Source of the DNA: Atopsyche davidsoni
Taxonomy: Eukaryota > Arthropoda > Insecta > Trichoptera > Hydrobiosidae
Direction of reading: 5' to 3'
Assembly (NCBI GenBank): GCA_022113835.1
Contig: JAILWY010000014.1
Coordinates: 248,001 to 312,000, forward strand
DNA: 64,000 bases
In this document: positions 24,945-39,900 of the stretch, one piece after another
Layout of the letters: every line of letters starts with the position of its first letter
Numbering within the stretch: position 1 is the first letter of the stretch
Position numbers and translations under genes: made by a program
The notes under the pieces: model-generated
Databases searched by the model: none
What the model was told of the DNA's origin: nothing
What the model saw: only the letters and a program-made list of their open reading frames with translations

Positions 24945-27900
24945 GTACATTTCGTTTACAATAAACTTTATTAAATATCCATAAATTTGTTCAAACTATA
25001 ATTTAATGTCTTTAAATACAAAATATTAATAAGCTTTATTGTATTTCAGGTTCCAATTTATTCCGTATGGCAACAAGAAAGAAAACGTATGCACACGTAC
25101 CTGGACTTAGATTGGGAGAGACAGAAAATTCACTTGAAAAGATTCAGCATCTGCAAATGGTGCCTGGATTTCCACCTATTCTTCCTGACATTCCGAGATT
25201 GGAAAACCCGAGCAGTCAAGAAATGCACATCCACCAGAACAAACTTCACTCAGTCCAGGCTCAGAACCTTGCCACACAAACCGTTTCTTTGGAGAAAAAT
25301 GACTTCGGTATACAAGTAGTAACTTCAAATTACTCCTTTGTAGTGACGGGCGGAGCGTCTCTGCCGACAAATAAGTTTAATTCTCAAACCATATCAGACC
25401 TTATTGCACAACCGCTAACTCCTATCTCGTCATCTTTTACATCAAGAATATCTCCATCACTAGATACTAATGTGTATTGCGATACACCGACATTCAATAA
25501 TTTAGGATCACCGCAGAATATCCATTTACAGGCAATGCACACATCTCTATATAATAATAAAAACAGACTTGATTCAGTACATTCTGCTTCGCAAGAATTA
25601 TCAACAGTCTATGCTACACAAATATCCCCTGATGGTCGACCTGCATCAGATGGTCCCTCGAGTCAGGTGCCTCTACCCCCTCCCCAGGTTTTGGACTTTC
25701 CGACTGATAGATTGTCAAGTAATCCCTATAGTTTGGCAAGGAGCAAACCGCGCTATGCTCCCGCCATCAGCAGTGGTATTCCAATCTTTATTCCTCCGTC
25801 TGCTCAACCTTACCTGCCATATGAAGCTTCATCCACAGCTGGCAATTCAAATCCACCTGCTGCAAAAAGCACCCCCAACATGTCCCCGGAACCCTATTTC
25901 CCATACATACCGGCTGCAAACTATTATTCGACAAGTAGCAACCAATCTCTTAGCTTTCCTACTGTGGATAATAATACATCAATAAATACACAAAGTACTG
26001 TTCCCATTGGAGGGACACTTGTTTTTTTTCCTTCGCAACAGAATTTTGAAAGTGAAAATAAGATCAACCAAAAAGCACTGCCTACATCTTGGTCCGCCAC
26101 AACCCCAGAACATAGTGCAACAAATGATAACCACCAAAAGCCGTATTCTTTCTTTTCTTCTATTGAAGGTAATGAAGGTGTTTTATTACCATCTCTGAAT
26201 GTTGCAGAGTCTTCGGTGATATTTAACCCTATTATGAATCAAGCCATCGAAAATGCTTCATCCCAAACATCTGGAGAACCAATTTTGGAAAATACAGTAA
26301 TCGATACCAGTAGTATATCTCAGTCCTTTGATAATTCTAGTTTTGAACCGTCCACTCTACCTGCTTCCAGTAATGCCGAAGTAGAATGCTCCACATCAAT
26401 TGTTGCAAGCGTTCATTCTGCATCAGATAACATCATTCAAGAAGGGATTTCAATTCTACCAATTACATCTATTGAAAAGAATACATCTCCACATTATGAA
26501 AAACCAGAAAATCGTATTTCTAGCTTGCCTGTGTCAGCTTCGGCGACCTTTCAACTGTTGCCTACGAGTAGTGTATTTACTACACCAAAAAGTACACCGC
26601 GCATGATTTTCAATCCATTTTCTCTAAGAAAAAATCAACCATGTAATAAAGATGCAATGCCAGGAGAAAATCAATCGAATCTAATGTCAGAAAGAGAGCC
26701 AACATCCACACTCTTTAACCTGTTTGCACATGGCCCTGAAACCCCAATGCCTGCTGGAAGCACAATTGTAGATTCTTCTAATAGGGCTGAGTCAGAAACT
26801 GAAGTAGCCTCTGTTCCGTTAATAAACGTAGCGGAGGGATTGAACATAGGAAAAGGCACTGTTCCTTCTTTTTCCTCGATGGCCTCCTCATCTTCTACCA
26901 ATCAGTTTCGAATGTCTTCTCATAAGCGACCTCAATACTATTCTGGGCCCATCGATGGTACTCCACAGCCTTCCAAGGTCATCCCTGTGGGCCGTATCGC
27001 TCCCTTTAGAACGGTTAATGTACCTTCAAATGTGCCAGAGTACTTCCCGTCTCCCAGGCAGCTCAACCGCAGCGAAGCCCCTTACGGTGGTTTGAGTATC
27101 AATGATCTAAATCTTGCATTAAGTAGAGGAAATCTGCAAGGACTAAGACAATTCCAGCATGGAGTGTCATCATTCATTAATCAAAATCTGGATGGAAATA
27201 TTGCTCCGACAACTTTCACTGAGAATCCCTACTTTCCTCCCCATGGAGAAGCGGTTCCACCTGTTAACACTGTGACCCCCCATAGTGATCAAATCGATAC
27301 GGCCTCTTTACCAGAAAACAATTTGTCTGAGGAGTTTTTGAATAATGACCTGGCAGAACCCTTTCATATTTTTCGCGATAACGATTCAATTATTCAAAAT
27401 GAGATTCAAGAAGAACATCAGTATATCCAGGGCTCAGAAACATTGGCTGCGACTGTCCAATTTTCAGCTGATTCTTACATCTTGGCTAGAGATTCTATGG
27501 GAGTTCTTAGTGAAAACTTTGACAACACATTGAGTAGTCATGATGATGTTCCTCAGGAAGGCAGTAAAGCCAACCTGGAAAACCAGAGTTTCACTTCTGG
27601 GATTTCATCAACAGAACAATCATTTCTAAATTCTAATGCAGGATATAGTAATGACTTTAATACATCGAATTCTTGTTGGGAAAAGTCAACTGACAGAAAC
27701 CATCTGCTCGGAAACAACACAGGTGAAACTCACTTGGAATCAGAAAATCCATTGACAGATGAAAATAAGGTGGATGTTGTACCAGTCCCACTGATCAATG
27801 AGACACTGAGCTCTAACCCTTCTCATGAGTCAAAAACATCTAACAGTTTATTCTTGAATACAAATTTAGTCGATCCCCTCCAGGTCTTCACTAATGATAA

Positions 27901-30900
27901 TGCTGCAGACGTTGTAACCCAGAATAATTCCCTGGATGTGGCTCCTCTCTTTCCTGAGGCATCGTCTTTCTTCGATGAGCCTCCTGAACTTCAGGTGCCT
28001 GAAAATAAACCGCATCTGTATTTTGGATCGATGACTTCGTACAATATTTATGATCACAAATTTGGATGCAATGATGACACCACTTCCCTGGACGCCGATA
28101 ATATCGCAGGCCAACAATCTAGAAAAAACTCCAATAGTCAAGTTGAGGATGCTAAGACTGACAGCGATTCCAACAGCATGACAAACAACATGGATTCATC
28201 CTCTCTCTGCACATTACAATCGGACTATCCAAGCCAACCTCCCAGCAATATGGAGAATTTTCCGACTTCTTTAGATAGTCCGAGCACCCCATCCTGTAAA
28301 TTTGATGAAAAAACATCTATTACTGTAGAGCAAGATGCCGAGAATGTTGATAGTATAGTGACAAGCTTCCATGGGGGCTGTCCATCCAATTCGAGTGAAA
28401 CCCCCTCTCTCGTAGAGGAAATGCAATCTTATAATTTGTCTACTAATAATATCAAAAGAGAGGAGTTCGCAGATGGATATGGAAGTACTATTAAATTATC
28501 AATTGCCGATGAACAATCCATTGTAAATATCTCAAAAGAAACGTCGACGGGATGTTTTCTCAAAGATGAATCTCTTTTTATTCCAAAATCGGAAATTTCA
28601 GAAGTGACAGTAGAAAATGTTACGCATTCACTTCAACAGATAAACTTAAAAGAATTGGATCTTCAAAAATATGATATTTCACAGCCCATCGAGCCATTTG
28701 TGATCGAACCTGATGCTTTGGATTCAGATGACTCAGAGCCAGATTATGTCAAAGCAATCAACAACTATGACTTGGAATTGGAATCCAAGATTTCGGCTGG
28801 CGATTCCAAAGTGGCTGAAGTTAGTTTATTTCCTCGTTATGTAAACTTCGAAGCTGAACCATCTGTTAGTACTGCCGATTCTGCAATAAATCCCAAACAA
28901 TTGACCCACCATGATCCCTTACTACAGAGAAATGATCATCATTTGTCAGCCTTTGTGCCTGTCAGAACTCGGAAGAATTGTCACCAAGATTTTAATGTGA
29001 ACGATTCTAATCCTTCGAACCCTACAGAACCTAATCAAGTGAGCATATGTTTACCCCAAGCGGAGAGTTCTCTCTACGCCGAAGCCATCTCTTCTTCGTA
29101 CGTAGGACCAACTACTCAGTTATTTTATAACTTTTCAGGGGAATCCCCGTGGATTATGAATGGCTCAGAACAAGCCTTGCATAACACTGATCCTTTTGGG
29201 ATTCCTCTGGCTTATGTTCCTCAGCAAGTAGCATATGTTGGGAATACTCCCATCACTCTTGGACAAATATACTCTTCTAGCTACATTTCTTCTCTTACAG
29301 AAGGACAACAAACCATGCCAGTTTCAAACACAGAAGAAAATATATTGAACATTTCCCAATCTGCTCTCAGTGTTGACAACTCACTGAGAAATAATCAGAT
29401 GATTTTTGTCGGCTCAGGTGGCCCTTTGTTGTCAGTTCCCATTACTCAGGCTAATTTTGCTTACATTCAAGATGCTACCGTTCCTCGGAACCCAATGAGT
29501 GCCACATTTTTTGTAAACACTGTTGGGAATCTGCAAGAATGTCCGGTGCAGAGTCCTCCCATGGCTACTTATTTTGAAACAGGAAATTATGCTGTAGAGA
29601 ATTATTTAACCAGAAATGCTGCTAGCAATTTGAGTTTGGCCTACGGAGTTCCCAACTTATCTTCGAACGAGGCGCTGTCTGAAGAAATTCTACCTGAACA
29701 AAAAGATGTAGGAACTATAACAGACTTTGTGGAAGATAACGAAGAAGGAGAACTGGATGAATTAGAAGATTTAGTTTCTGATATAGTCGATGATAACATC
29801 ATTAACACTGTAGAAACGCACGAGATTGCTACGAGTCCTCTATTTTCGCAAGATTCCGTGCAACTCGATGACCTTACCAATGACAGCCTTGAAGAGAGAC
29901 CAGATCTCATTGAAGAAATACAATCTCAGTTCATTGATCATGGACAAAGTTCATCAGCCGAAGAATTAATTCCATATAGTAAAATATTTGCTCAAGAAAA
30001 TGACCCTTTTAAAAATGTTCCGACTTCTAGAGAAATCATTTCAATTAAACAAGAGTCGTTTGAAAATAGTCAACATGTGCTGCCTATCGGATTTGAAAGA
30101 CAAATACTTCAAGGTACAGAAGAATCTACTTCCTTGAAGGAAGTTAAAACAGAAGATGATAACACTTCTAAACTAGATGCACCAGAAACTCAAATGCAAT
30201 TATCAACTCCAGAATGCGCATCTGCAGCCATTGCTCAAAATGATTCTATCCCCATTGACCAACAACGAGATCAGGCTGTGCCCTTTTTCAATCCTTTCAG
30301 ATTTGGTCTTGTCCAAAAACAACCAGATTTTCTGTCAGGTTTTCCTGCATCAGAGATAGAAGGAAACTGTATCATTTCAAATCCGATATTTTCACCAGTC
30401 ACACAAGAAACAAGAGTAACAAATTCAGAAGGAAGTAAGCAACACCAGACGGATGATTCGGTAGGTTTCACACCAGATGTCGCTCAAGCTCCCAGCCTCA
30501 GTCACTTTTTTATGAAGCAGCCGATAAGCCAGACTCCGATTGCTTCTAGTCCTTTCCAGCTTGTGCAACAAGTGTCAGCTCCTGCCAACCCTCAACTCAA
30601 TATTCTGCCCTCCCTAAGGTTTTATGTAGACGATGCTCAGGTTAAAATTCCTCAAAAGGCACCTAAAAATATGCCTCTACTCCCAAAATTGCCGTCTTTG
30701 TATCCTGCTAGTAGTGTGCAAGTCATGCAGCCCGGGATTAATACTCCTGTAGTAATGCTGAATCCTCAGTCGCAGATGATGCAGTCGATTTCGACTGGGA
30801 TGCAATCAGCACATGTTCAGTTGCAGCCTGTGAAGGCACCGCGACCGCCGCCGTATGCAGTGCAACCGCTCACACAGCAACCTTTATTGTGTAATATAGC

Positions 30901-33900
30901 TCCGCATACCCAAACTGAAACTATACAGCCGACTAATCCTTACTCTGGTGCCATCCATTCTGCCAGTCCTTTTCGCCGGCCTTTGCGAGCGCGCAGTCCA
31001 TATTTCGTGGCCAGCGGTCACTCTAGACCAGTTCAGGTTTCCCCTACACCTTACAGCCTGTACCCCCTGCCTCCTGCACACATAACTAGCGTCCCCAGCA
31101 CCTTACCGACTCACCCTAACTTCGAACCTGTCAGTCCGATTGACCCCAAAGTTAATAAATTCTTCCGGTAAATTAATTTAAGTGAATAAGACAATGAATA
31201 TAAATGCACATTTTGAAACAATGTTTGTATTTGCGCATCGAGTCGTTCGCGAAAAGCAATTGAACTCCCATTGACGTTTATGACGTACTTGTAATTTAAA
31301 TTATGGTGACAGATTGCAGCTAAGCTGAGCTCTACTAGTTATACAGACTGAATCAAATTATGCTGCTTAAATTTGGTATGTTTGATTTAGTATTTTTTGC
31401 CAAGCACTTTGGCGATGTGCTAGGTTTTATACATAATGTATGATTCGCAGCATTTGTTTTATAATTTAAGATTTATTTTTAAGTAATAGGTGACATTCCT
31501 TATGAAAGTCTATGAGTGGTCCTCGTTGATGTGTACTGTGGGCCCTCTATTTGACACTTAATTACTTAGGTTTTGTAGGAAGTTGACCTAACTTTCTGCA
31601 TGTATATGTTCTCGTTTTTATGTAACGTCTTCTATTTTTCTAAATGGAATATAATTTATTGGTCAGTTTATTGTTTATATGATTAATAATATATTTTACA
31701 CAGAGAATGTCCATATTATTTTTAGTTTACTCACATGGTATAATATTTAATAAGTATTCTTAATAAAAGAAATAATATATTGCGTTATTCATATTTTATA
31801 TTCTAAACATGTTTTCTAGTATTAATAGTTCACTGTAAGTGCAACAATTGCTCATTAAGTAATACATTCTATTTGTGACAGAAGCGAGTAGTTAGTAATT
31901 CCGAAGCAATATAGATCTAGTTTGTTTTTTCTTTTGTTCATAAATATGTTTGTTTTCTTAATTTTTTAATGTTTTTCTGATTCACACATGAAGAAACGAC
32001 AAGATAAATTCTAGTTAAAATTTTTCGAGACAAACGGGTACAGACTCACACTTGTACTATGTTCCTTTGTGGCTGTCACTGAACCAACATTTTAATTGCT
32101 GTATGTAAATTTGTATCTGATGTGCCTCAGCTAGATTAATATAAAATGACTCATTAGTCTTGTCAATTATGATGATTCGAATCCCAATTATGTCTTGAGA
32201 TTTTTTTGTGTAAATCTATTATCTGTATTATTAATAAATACGGGTTTATTAAATATTGGTAATTTTCTCGGTTGTTAAACTTTTTCGGTGCTCTATTTGG
32301 ACATACGAGTTTCAAATGAGTAGTTTAAAGTTTATTTTTTTATTTGATGATTTACCACCTTAATTAAAAACAAATCAAAAGTATGCAAATACTGTAGGAT
32401 CGTTCTATCTACGATAATAAGTCTTCAACACTCTTTAATAAGTTAGAAATTTTGGTGTGCAAAAATCTGATCAATCAAATTATTGCTAGTCGAGCATTGT
32501 ATTAATGGATTGGTTTCTATTTGCAGTGAATATACTTAATATTGAAGGTTGAAGAGGTTCCAACATGCATAGTTATACTTTGCTTTACATACAATATAAT
32601 TGATTACAAGACATTATTTAGTTGCAAAACCCAGGGTGGTTTTTTTTTAAAGCCATATCTTACGTGTGATTTTGATTTTTGTATTTAAAAAAAAAATATT
32701 ATGCTGAAAAAAGTTACTTGAATCTATTTGAGTTTTCTTTGAATATATTGAATTTGTATTTGCCCGAGTAATGTTTGCCATTTTGGAGCATGTTATTACA
32801 AATTAATTATTTCATGAATATGCTTCTGAACCGAGTATTAAAAATATTTAAAGTCAAATTTATGTCTTACTTTCTACATTTAATTTATTTTGGCTGGTGC
32901 TGATTGGATTTTTTGTCCAGTAGGGAGCTCTGAATGGCTTTTTAGCCAATGTACAACAGGTGTTCACATGAGTCGTGAGCAGTCCCTAGTAATACATAAA
33001 AAGTTTACAAGCATGGCTTCTTTACCAAGGTACTTAATTGATCATTAAAAATTTGTTTGTAGTCTTGAACATATTCAACTAAATTGACAATTAATTAAAA
33101 AACTGATATATCTATGATATCAAATTTCATGACAGATTTTAAAAACATCAGTTCAAAATAGAAAGAAATCATTGTTTTTTTTTATTTATTATTATTAAAA
33201 CACCTAACACATAGGTGGCCAACCTTTTTCAGCTGCCGGGACAAATTAATGAAATGAGATTGACTGTGAGATAGATTTAGATGAGACTGGGCTACTTCCA
33301 TATATATGATATGATACGAACTACGCTTAATGGAACATTCTATTGGTTAATGTTTGCATATGCTCATAAAAAATGTTTGCGTATGCTCCGCTGTCCAAAA
33401 ATAAATAATATGGCCTGCGGGCCAACCCATGGCCCGCGGGCCGAGCGGTTGGCCACCTATAACCTAACAGGTCTCTGCTATTGTTGATTATACTTTCTTC
33501 AAGTGAGCATTTTCATATTTGAATTACATTTTCTGATTGTATACATAAAGTGTGCACAGGTTTTGGTGACCGTTATTATTGTAAATCCTCAGTTCTTGGT
33601 TGTTAGGTGTGTTTTTGGTTGTTCAATATTCCAATGTTTTGATCCGGATACTGGGACCATCTTCAGGGATTTTGAATTATAAACATTACAAGTTTTTGTT
33701 AAGAAAACTAACCATGTTCCAATTAGCATCATGGAAGTGGCCAAAAGATGTTCTTTTGATGTTGGTGTGTGTCGCACAATATCACAGTGGAGTCATGATT
33801 CAAAATAAATTAATGAATTTATCACTATCATTTAAATTTTTCAGACAAAAACTATTTAGTCTTCTATCAGATTTGGTTGCATAGAGCAGTTGAGTAAAAG

Positions 33901-36900
33901 GATATTACAATCGGCTAAAAGGATACTTTAAACAAGTTTCCTAATCTCTCCACTCATCTTAATGAGTAATCTTTTTGACTTCCTTGTCGAAATAGTTGTA
34001 ATTGTATGCGTCATGATGTCTGAACATCTTCACACAAGACTTGAGTGTGTGTATTTATTTACTTTACGTCTCTTCATTGTAGAAATCCTTGAGGAAGAGT
34101 TGAGTTTCTGGCAGTTTATTTTACCATTGATTTTATTATCGTAATAAGTATTTGGTACATTTTACTTTTGTATTCAATTATTGAAATAATGTTTTTCCAA
34201 ATTGCAAATATCATATTATCTGTAGGGAAAGTAGTTGATTAGCGTTGTGTCGTGTACTATATGGAACCGTTCATACCTAGGTTTCTCATAATTTTCTACT
34301 CGATTACTATAATGTCTAACTTTATATTTTAAATATCTTCCAGAAATGAGAACGTTCAGTTTGTTATTATAATTTCCACTATTGCACACTATTTTTAATA
34401 AAAAAGTTAGTGTAAACTAACTCTGTTAGCTAGGGTGTTATCAGTTTACTCCACAATATTTTTGAAATGGTTGAGGGTTAGATTTTCCGCTAACTATTGT
34501 AGCCAATTATTTACTGAGATTAATTCTATTTTTTGCCAATAATGCATGAGAAATGATAATGATAATTGAAATAATATAAATTGTATTTAAATCCACTTTG
34601 ATTTGAGAAGAATGTTTGAAAAATGTCTCCCGGCAATTTAAATAGATTTTTATAATATTAGTATTTTCTAAATAATCAATATTTTTAACAGAGAGTACTT
34701 AATGGAATTTCATTTTAATATTTTAAATAAAATAAAATACTTGAATGATTTTTCCACATGTTAATTTTTTTTCTTAATTTTTTTTATTGGTTTTTTTTTT
34801 ATGTTGGCATCATGAAACTCAGTTTGATGATACCAACATGAAAGGTTGGCGAAACCATTCACCAATAAAAATTAACATGTGGAAAAATCACTCAAGTAAC
34901 CATTTTGCTCTAAGTACCAGACCGTGTTTCTAATCCCACCTATCGCTAAAAAAATACGAATAAACATATTGTTGATGCCAAAAGAACAGGTAAAAAAATT
35001 CGAATTTTTCTATGCTTTGATGATCATCAGTATTGTATAAATAGTTTCAAAGTACTATTCACAGTATAGTTTATAACAGTATCTTAAGATGAAATGAAGC
35101 ACATTGAAACCGGTGATAATACACTCAAACAGAAGTGAATTAAAACAGTTAAATTTAGGTAAATTATCATTATCATGAACACAGACAGCTTTAAATATGA
35201 CTATGTTCTCACTAATGCGGTTCTGGCTCACCCGAGACGCATCTCAACTAGAAATAGGTTCTGTTCCCCGATTTGTATTGTAAAATATTTATGGTGCTTA
35301 CCTGAAAGGTAATTGTAGATTTTGTATGCTAGGCGCTGAGAGTATTTTAAGTGACAATCTGGTCGCTGGTGTTTGCTGTAAATTCTAAATTATTGACAAA
35401 CTTCCCGGGCCGTGGCGACTCTCTGATGTTTTTTATTTTAATGCTAATTTGATTTTATTTATTATACCATAATAAAAAGATGCTAAAATAGAATGCTTTT
35501 GTATTTTATTGAAAAAAAATATTTCTTTCGTGGTATAATACATCCAATGCTAATTATGTAATCAATACAGAATTTCTGAAATTATAAACTTATTTTCACA
35601 AGTGTTAAACCATGGCTTTGATGGTTGGTCTGATATTCTGGATCTCATACCGTAGTCGTTTTCGTTCATTCCTTAAAAATTGCTCCATAACAAGTGTAGC
35701 ACCAAGAAAATAACATCACACACACACATATTCCACATAAACATGGGACTAGGTACATGCCATCCGCCTGCAGGGACTGCCCAAGCAGAGCTCTTGACTA
35801 TTTGTGTGCTATTTAGTTCCAGTTTTGAAAAGCTTAAGGACAAGTAATTCTTACATAAAACTTATAGGGAAGTTTGCTTTTACGGTTTTTGAATGAACTA
35901 CAGCTTTATCAGGAAGTTTTTCCTGAATAAGAGTTGCTATGTCAATAGTCGTGTTGTAGGCAAGTGGCTTGTGTCGAGTCAGTGCTGGATCAGCCTTCGT
36001 GACTCTTCAGACAGCAGAAAGAAAACCATCATGGACCTCAAACCTGGAGAAGAATCATCACAAGACGCCGAGGTAACTGTCTCTTTTTCTATCTTTTTTT
36101 TAAGTCTACAATCATTTGAGATCTTTCAGGAAGTTGGTAAATACGGTCTATTTGTTATTTGATAAATCTAGTAATTGGTAATTCTATTTTATATAAAAGT
36201 CAATTATTTAAAATAATTTTCTTTGTGAGTCCAACAAGTTTCCAATTTTTTTCATCCTGTCTAAAAAGTCTTTTTATCACAATGATGGTAGTGTAAATTA
36301 AGATTTCAATGTTTTAATGCCTAAAAAATTGAAATGAATGATGTGGTTACATAATAATTGAGTTATAAAATTAACTGGATTCATCGATTTTTAGGGAAAA
36401 TAATCAGGAATTATTTTGGGATGATTTTATCAAAAACAGACGAGGCAATCATAGAATCACTGTGGTAACACTAAAAATGCTGTTTTCTGGTTATAAATTT
36501 CATTGGTAAAAATCAGAATAAATTGAAGTTATCTCTTTATCAAGTTTACATCAAACACTTAGATTTGTGCCCGTGATATCATTATTTGAATCTACTTTAT
36601 TATTTTAACTACAATGTGTGTCTTAGAAGTGAACACATTTATGTAGATCAGTTAGTTTATATTGATATAAGTTGAACTTTTTTAAGTAATGCATAGTTTA
36701 ATATTTTACTACCCGAACATTTTTATCCCACCAATTTATCCAATTATTTATTAAATTTTTCCAGTTTTTTTTAAAATTGAATTATTTGTCTGTCATGCAA
36801 TGTTAGCGTGTAATATCTCCAAAGTATTATTACAAGAGTAGAGAAAGGCAACACAAGAGGGAACAGCGTTGTTGTTTTTATATTTTTATAAAATATAAAA

Positions 36901-39900
36901 ATAATACAGTAATATTCAATATTTTTGACAGAGCGTATTTGGTGGAATTCCATTTTAATATTTTAAATAAAATACTTTTGTGATTTTTCTATATGTGGAA
37001 AATCACAAAAGTATTTTATCTAAATATTACAACAGTAATATCCATTTATAAATATATTTCTTAAATTAAATGTCATTTGGTATCGTTTAAAATATCGCTT
37101 TGCAAAATTTTTGTGAATGATTGCAAGCAACGACCATTGACGGGAAACGTTCCCACCAAAAATCGGGTGCCCAGGCTGTGAATGACCGTTTTTGTTCCTA
37201 AGCGGCCGCGGCGGCGGTGCCCGCCGAGCTGGCTGGACGAGGTCAACTCGGGATTGAAGCGTCGCTGCTTCTCTAGCCATAAGGTCAGCAGCGTGTTCAC
37301 CTGCAAACTCCTTGCTCCTACTATGTTAGGCAATAATACCAATTGTCCACCCAGTAATGCCACCATAAAAAATAGAACTATCTGTAAATAAGAAGTGCGC
37401 CCTCTTGTGACTCCTTACAGTGTGCTTCTTTTTCATACAAACCTTTCCTCTCCACATTGTTAGTAATGAATGCGTTTATTTTGACCTAGCCACCACTTTG
37501 TGCAGTAGATTAATGCTGTGTTTACTCCCTTGCTAATTATAATAACACTAGAAATGTAGCCCGTCACAGAATGACGCGCATTCGATGAACAATGCTTACA
37601 ATAATAAGATGAATAATGCTTTAATTTTGTACCATCAGTTGGATGAAGGTGCGAAGTTCTGTGATATACCTTGGCCTTGAACTTTGAAGCAGAGTGGCCC
37701 ACTGTTAATTTAGCTCCCATTGATGCAAAAGATATACTGTTATTGTATGATCTTATTTTTCTCTTGAAATTTACATTATAAATATCCTTTAAATATACTG
37801 GGGAAATAGGCCTTGCTGGTAGTTTCACTTTACCTTTGTGATAATAATCGTTGAACTTTCCATCTGATGGGTTTTCTGCTTGATAATGTAAAGCATTGCA
37901 GAATCGACAGGTCACATTAATTAATCCGAAGACAAACGCAGCGTTCGCTGTGCATCAGTTTCTTTTTGTCTTGAGGTCGATGCGCGTACTCGAATTTTAA
38001 GAAGACGCTGCTCACGTTTTCCTTCCAACTCATTGCTTGACATTTATGTCACATTTCGTGTCACAAACAACGCATCACTTTTCACTGCACTGTTATTTAT
38101 TTGATGCAGTCTTTATCACGTTCAATAGTGCAATTCTTTTTTAATTACGTTTTCTGTGCGTAGAAGGTGTTATTTTGAGTTATTAATGATGTGATTAATA
38201 ATTTCTAATGCAATTTCGATAAAAAAATAGAGATGGCATTTGTGTCAAACTGACATAAGCTGGAAATTCCATAGAAGCATCCAAAATTTGTTTTTTTTGT
38301 AAAAGTTCTAAATTTGAAAATCTCGCGGTGAACAACATCTCGCGGCGAAAAACAGAATTATATAATTCGTACATATTGAAATTCGCTAAAGCATATTTTA
38401 TAGTTTATGAATGAAAATATTATCCTATCGTCTTGAAATTCGGCACATAGCTGCGGAAAAATTTACTTAACTTATGTGCAAAAAATCAGCGTTGTATCTT
38501 TTAAGATATTCTATAGAAAACCAAAAATCGAAACATACACACATAGAAACACACAATGGCTATTATATATATTAGATAGTGCAGGCTGTGGCTGTTATAG
38601 TAGATGTTTTAAATGTGACTACTTTATTTAATATTTTTGATGGAAAATAATTTGTGAGATTCCGTGCTACAGATCTTGATAATTGAGTTTGTGTGAAATT
38701 CATTAACAGTGGCTATTTTTAATATTTATTGTAAATTTCAATAATATCATACCTTCTTTAGAATAATCAGAGTTTGCAAATCGTTATCAACATTAGATTG
38801 TTTTTTTTTTTTTCAATATACCATATAACTATAAAAATAAACACACTGAATGGTTTAGGAGGCTGAGTGAGAGCTCTATCACTATCTGCATTGACAAACA
38901 AACTGATAAGATCGATGACCAATACATGCTTCTTACAATAATGACAACTATTACATATTCCATAATATCTACTAGCAACCAAACATATACAACAGAAATA
39001 ACTAGCCTAAGAGATTATGATAATTTGTATTTCTAAATGTTTTCGGATGCTAAATGGACTGACTAAGCTAAAGATGAAGCTCTCACTGTCTCGATAAATA
39101 TTAGTAGTTTCATATACCATTCAGTAATTAGTTTTATGTGTTGAAGTAATACAAAATAAGTACTTTTACAATCAATCATTTAACTATGATAAATACTTGA
39201 TTTTTGTTTTGTTGTAATTTAAAATAGTTCTGGATTATTTCATCCTATACATTATAATATGAGTATTAACACACTAAAGGCGGGGCGGGTACCAGTACCC
39301 GCTTCGCGGACTGCTATCTAAAGGCGGGGCAGGTACTGAAGTGCCGCTTCGCGAGCTGTCTTATCAACAGTTCGCGAAGCAGGTATCTGTACATTTTTTA
39401 ATGTGTTTACTCTAAAAGCGGCAAAAGGTCATTTTACTCTTTAGGTTTACAGCTCGTAATGTTTGTTTAGACTCGGCAACTTACTTCTTTAACATTTGTT
39501 TATATAATAATGATAAGGAACTATACATTTCGTCTTGTTATTGTTTACATGCCGATCGCTCATAATTTAAATTTATAGAGGGTTTTAAAAAATACCGCAC
39601 CAAAATAAGTTTGAAACATTACATTGTGTGCAAAATAAATTATTGACAGACTCTTATCTCTTCTGTTTTTATTACCTTACAACTAAACAATCATAACAAT
39701 ATCATAAAAAGATGTTATTAATTTGTTTTATAATTAACTCGGAGTTGCAAAACGGAAAAAAATCAAACAGTGCAAATCAAAGAGTGTATAGACTAGATTT
39801 TACGATTTTACGCGATCAGTTAAGTCAATTTGGTTACCCGCCTAAAGTGTGTTAATATCGCAGTTAGTGGTAGTGATTGTAGATGTTAGAGTTTCTACAT

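Larger units (their letters stand above)
31168..36014 (+). other. 4.8-kb intron after the giant exon
   Basis: AT-rich. It contains the hAT MITE (33.2 kb) and a Penelope-derived repeat (34.67-34.9 kb). AATAAA hexamers (for example near 32230) follow the in-frame stop at 31169, so retention of this intron could yield an isoform consisting only of the N-terminal region. No further exon was recognised. Confidence 0.6.

Noticed and set aside
31169..31171. Stop codon taken as the end of the PAPLA1-like gene
   Set aside because: A good donor overlaps it, and the downstream exons complete the family's lipase and DDHD regions with exact phase and a total divisible by three.
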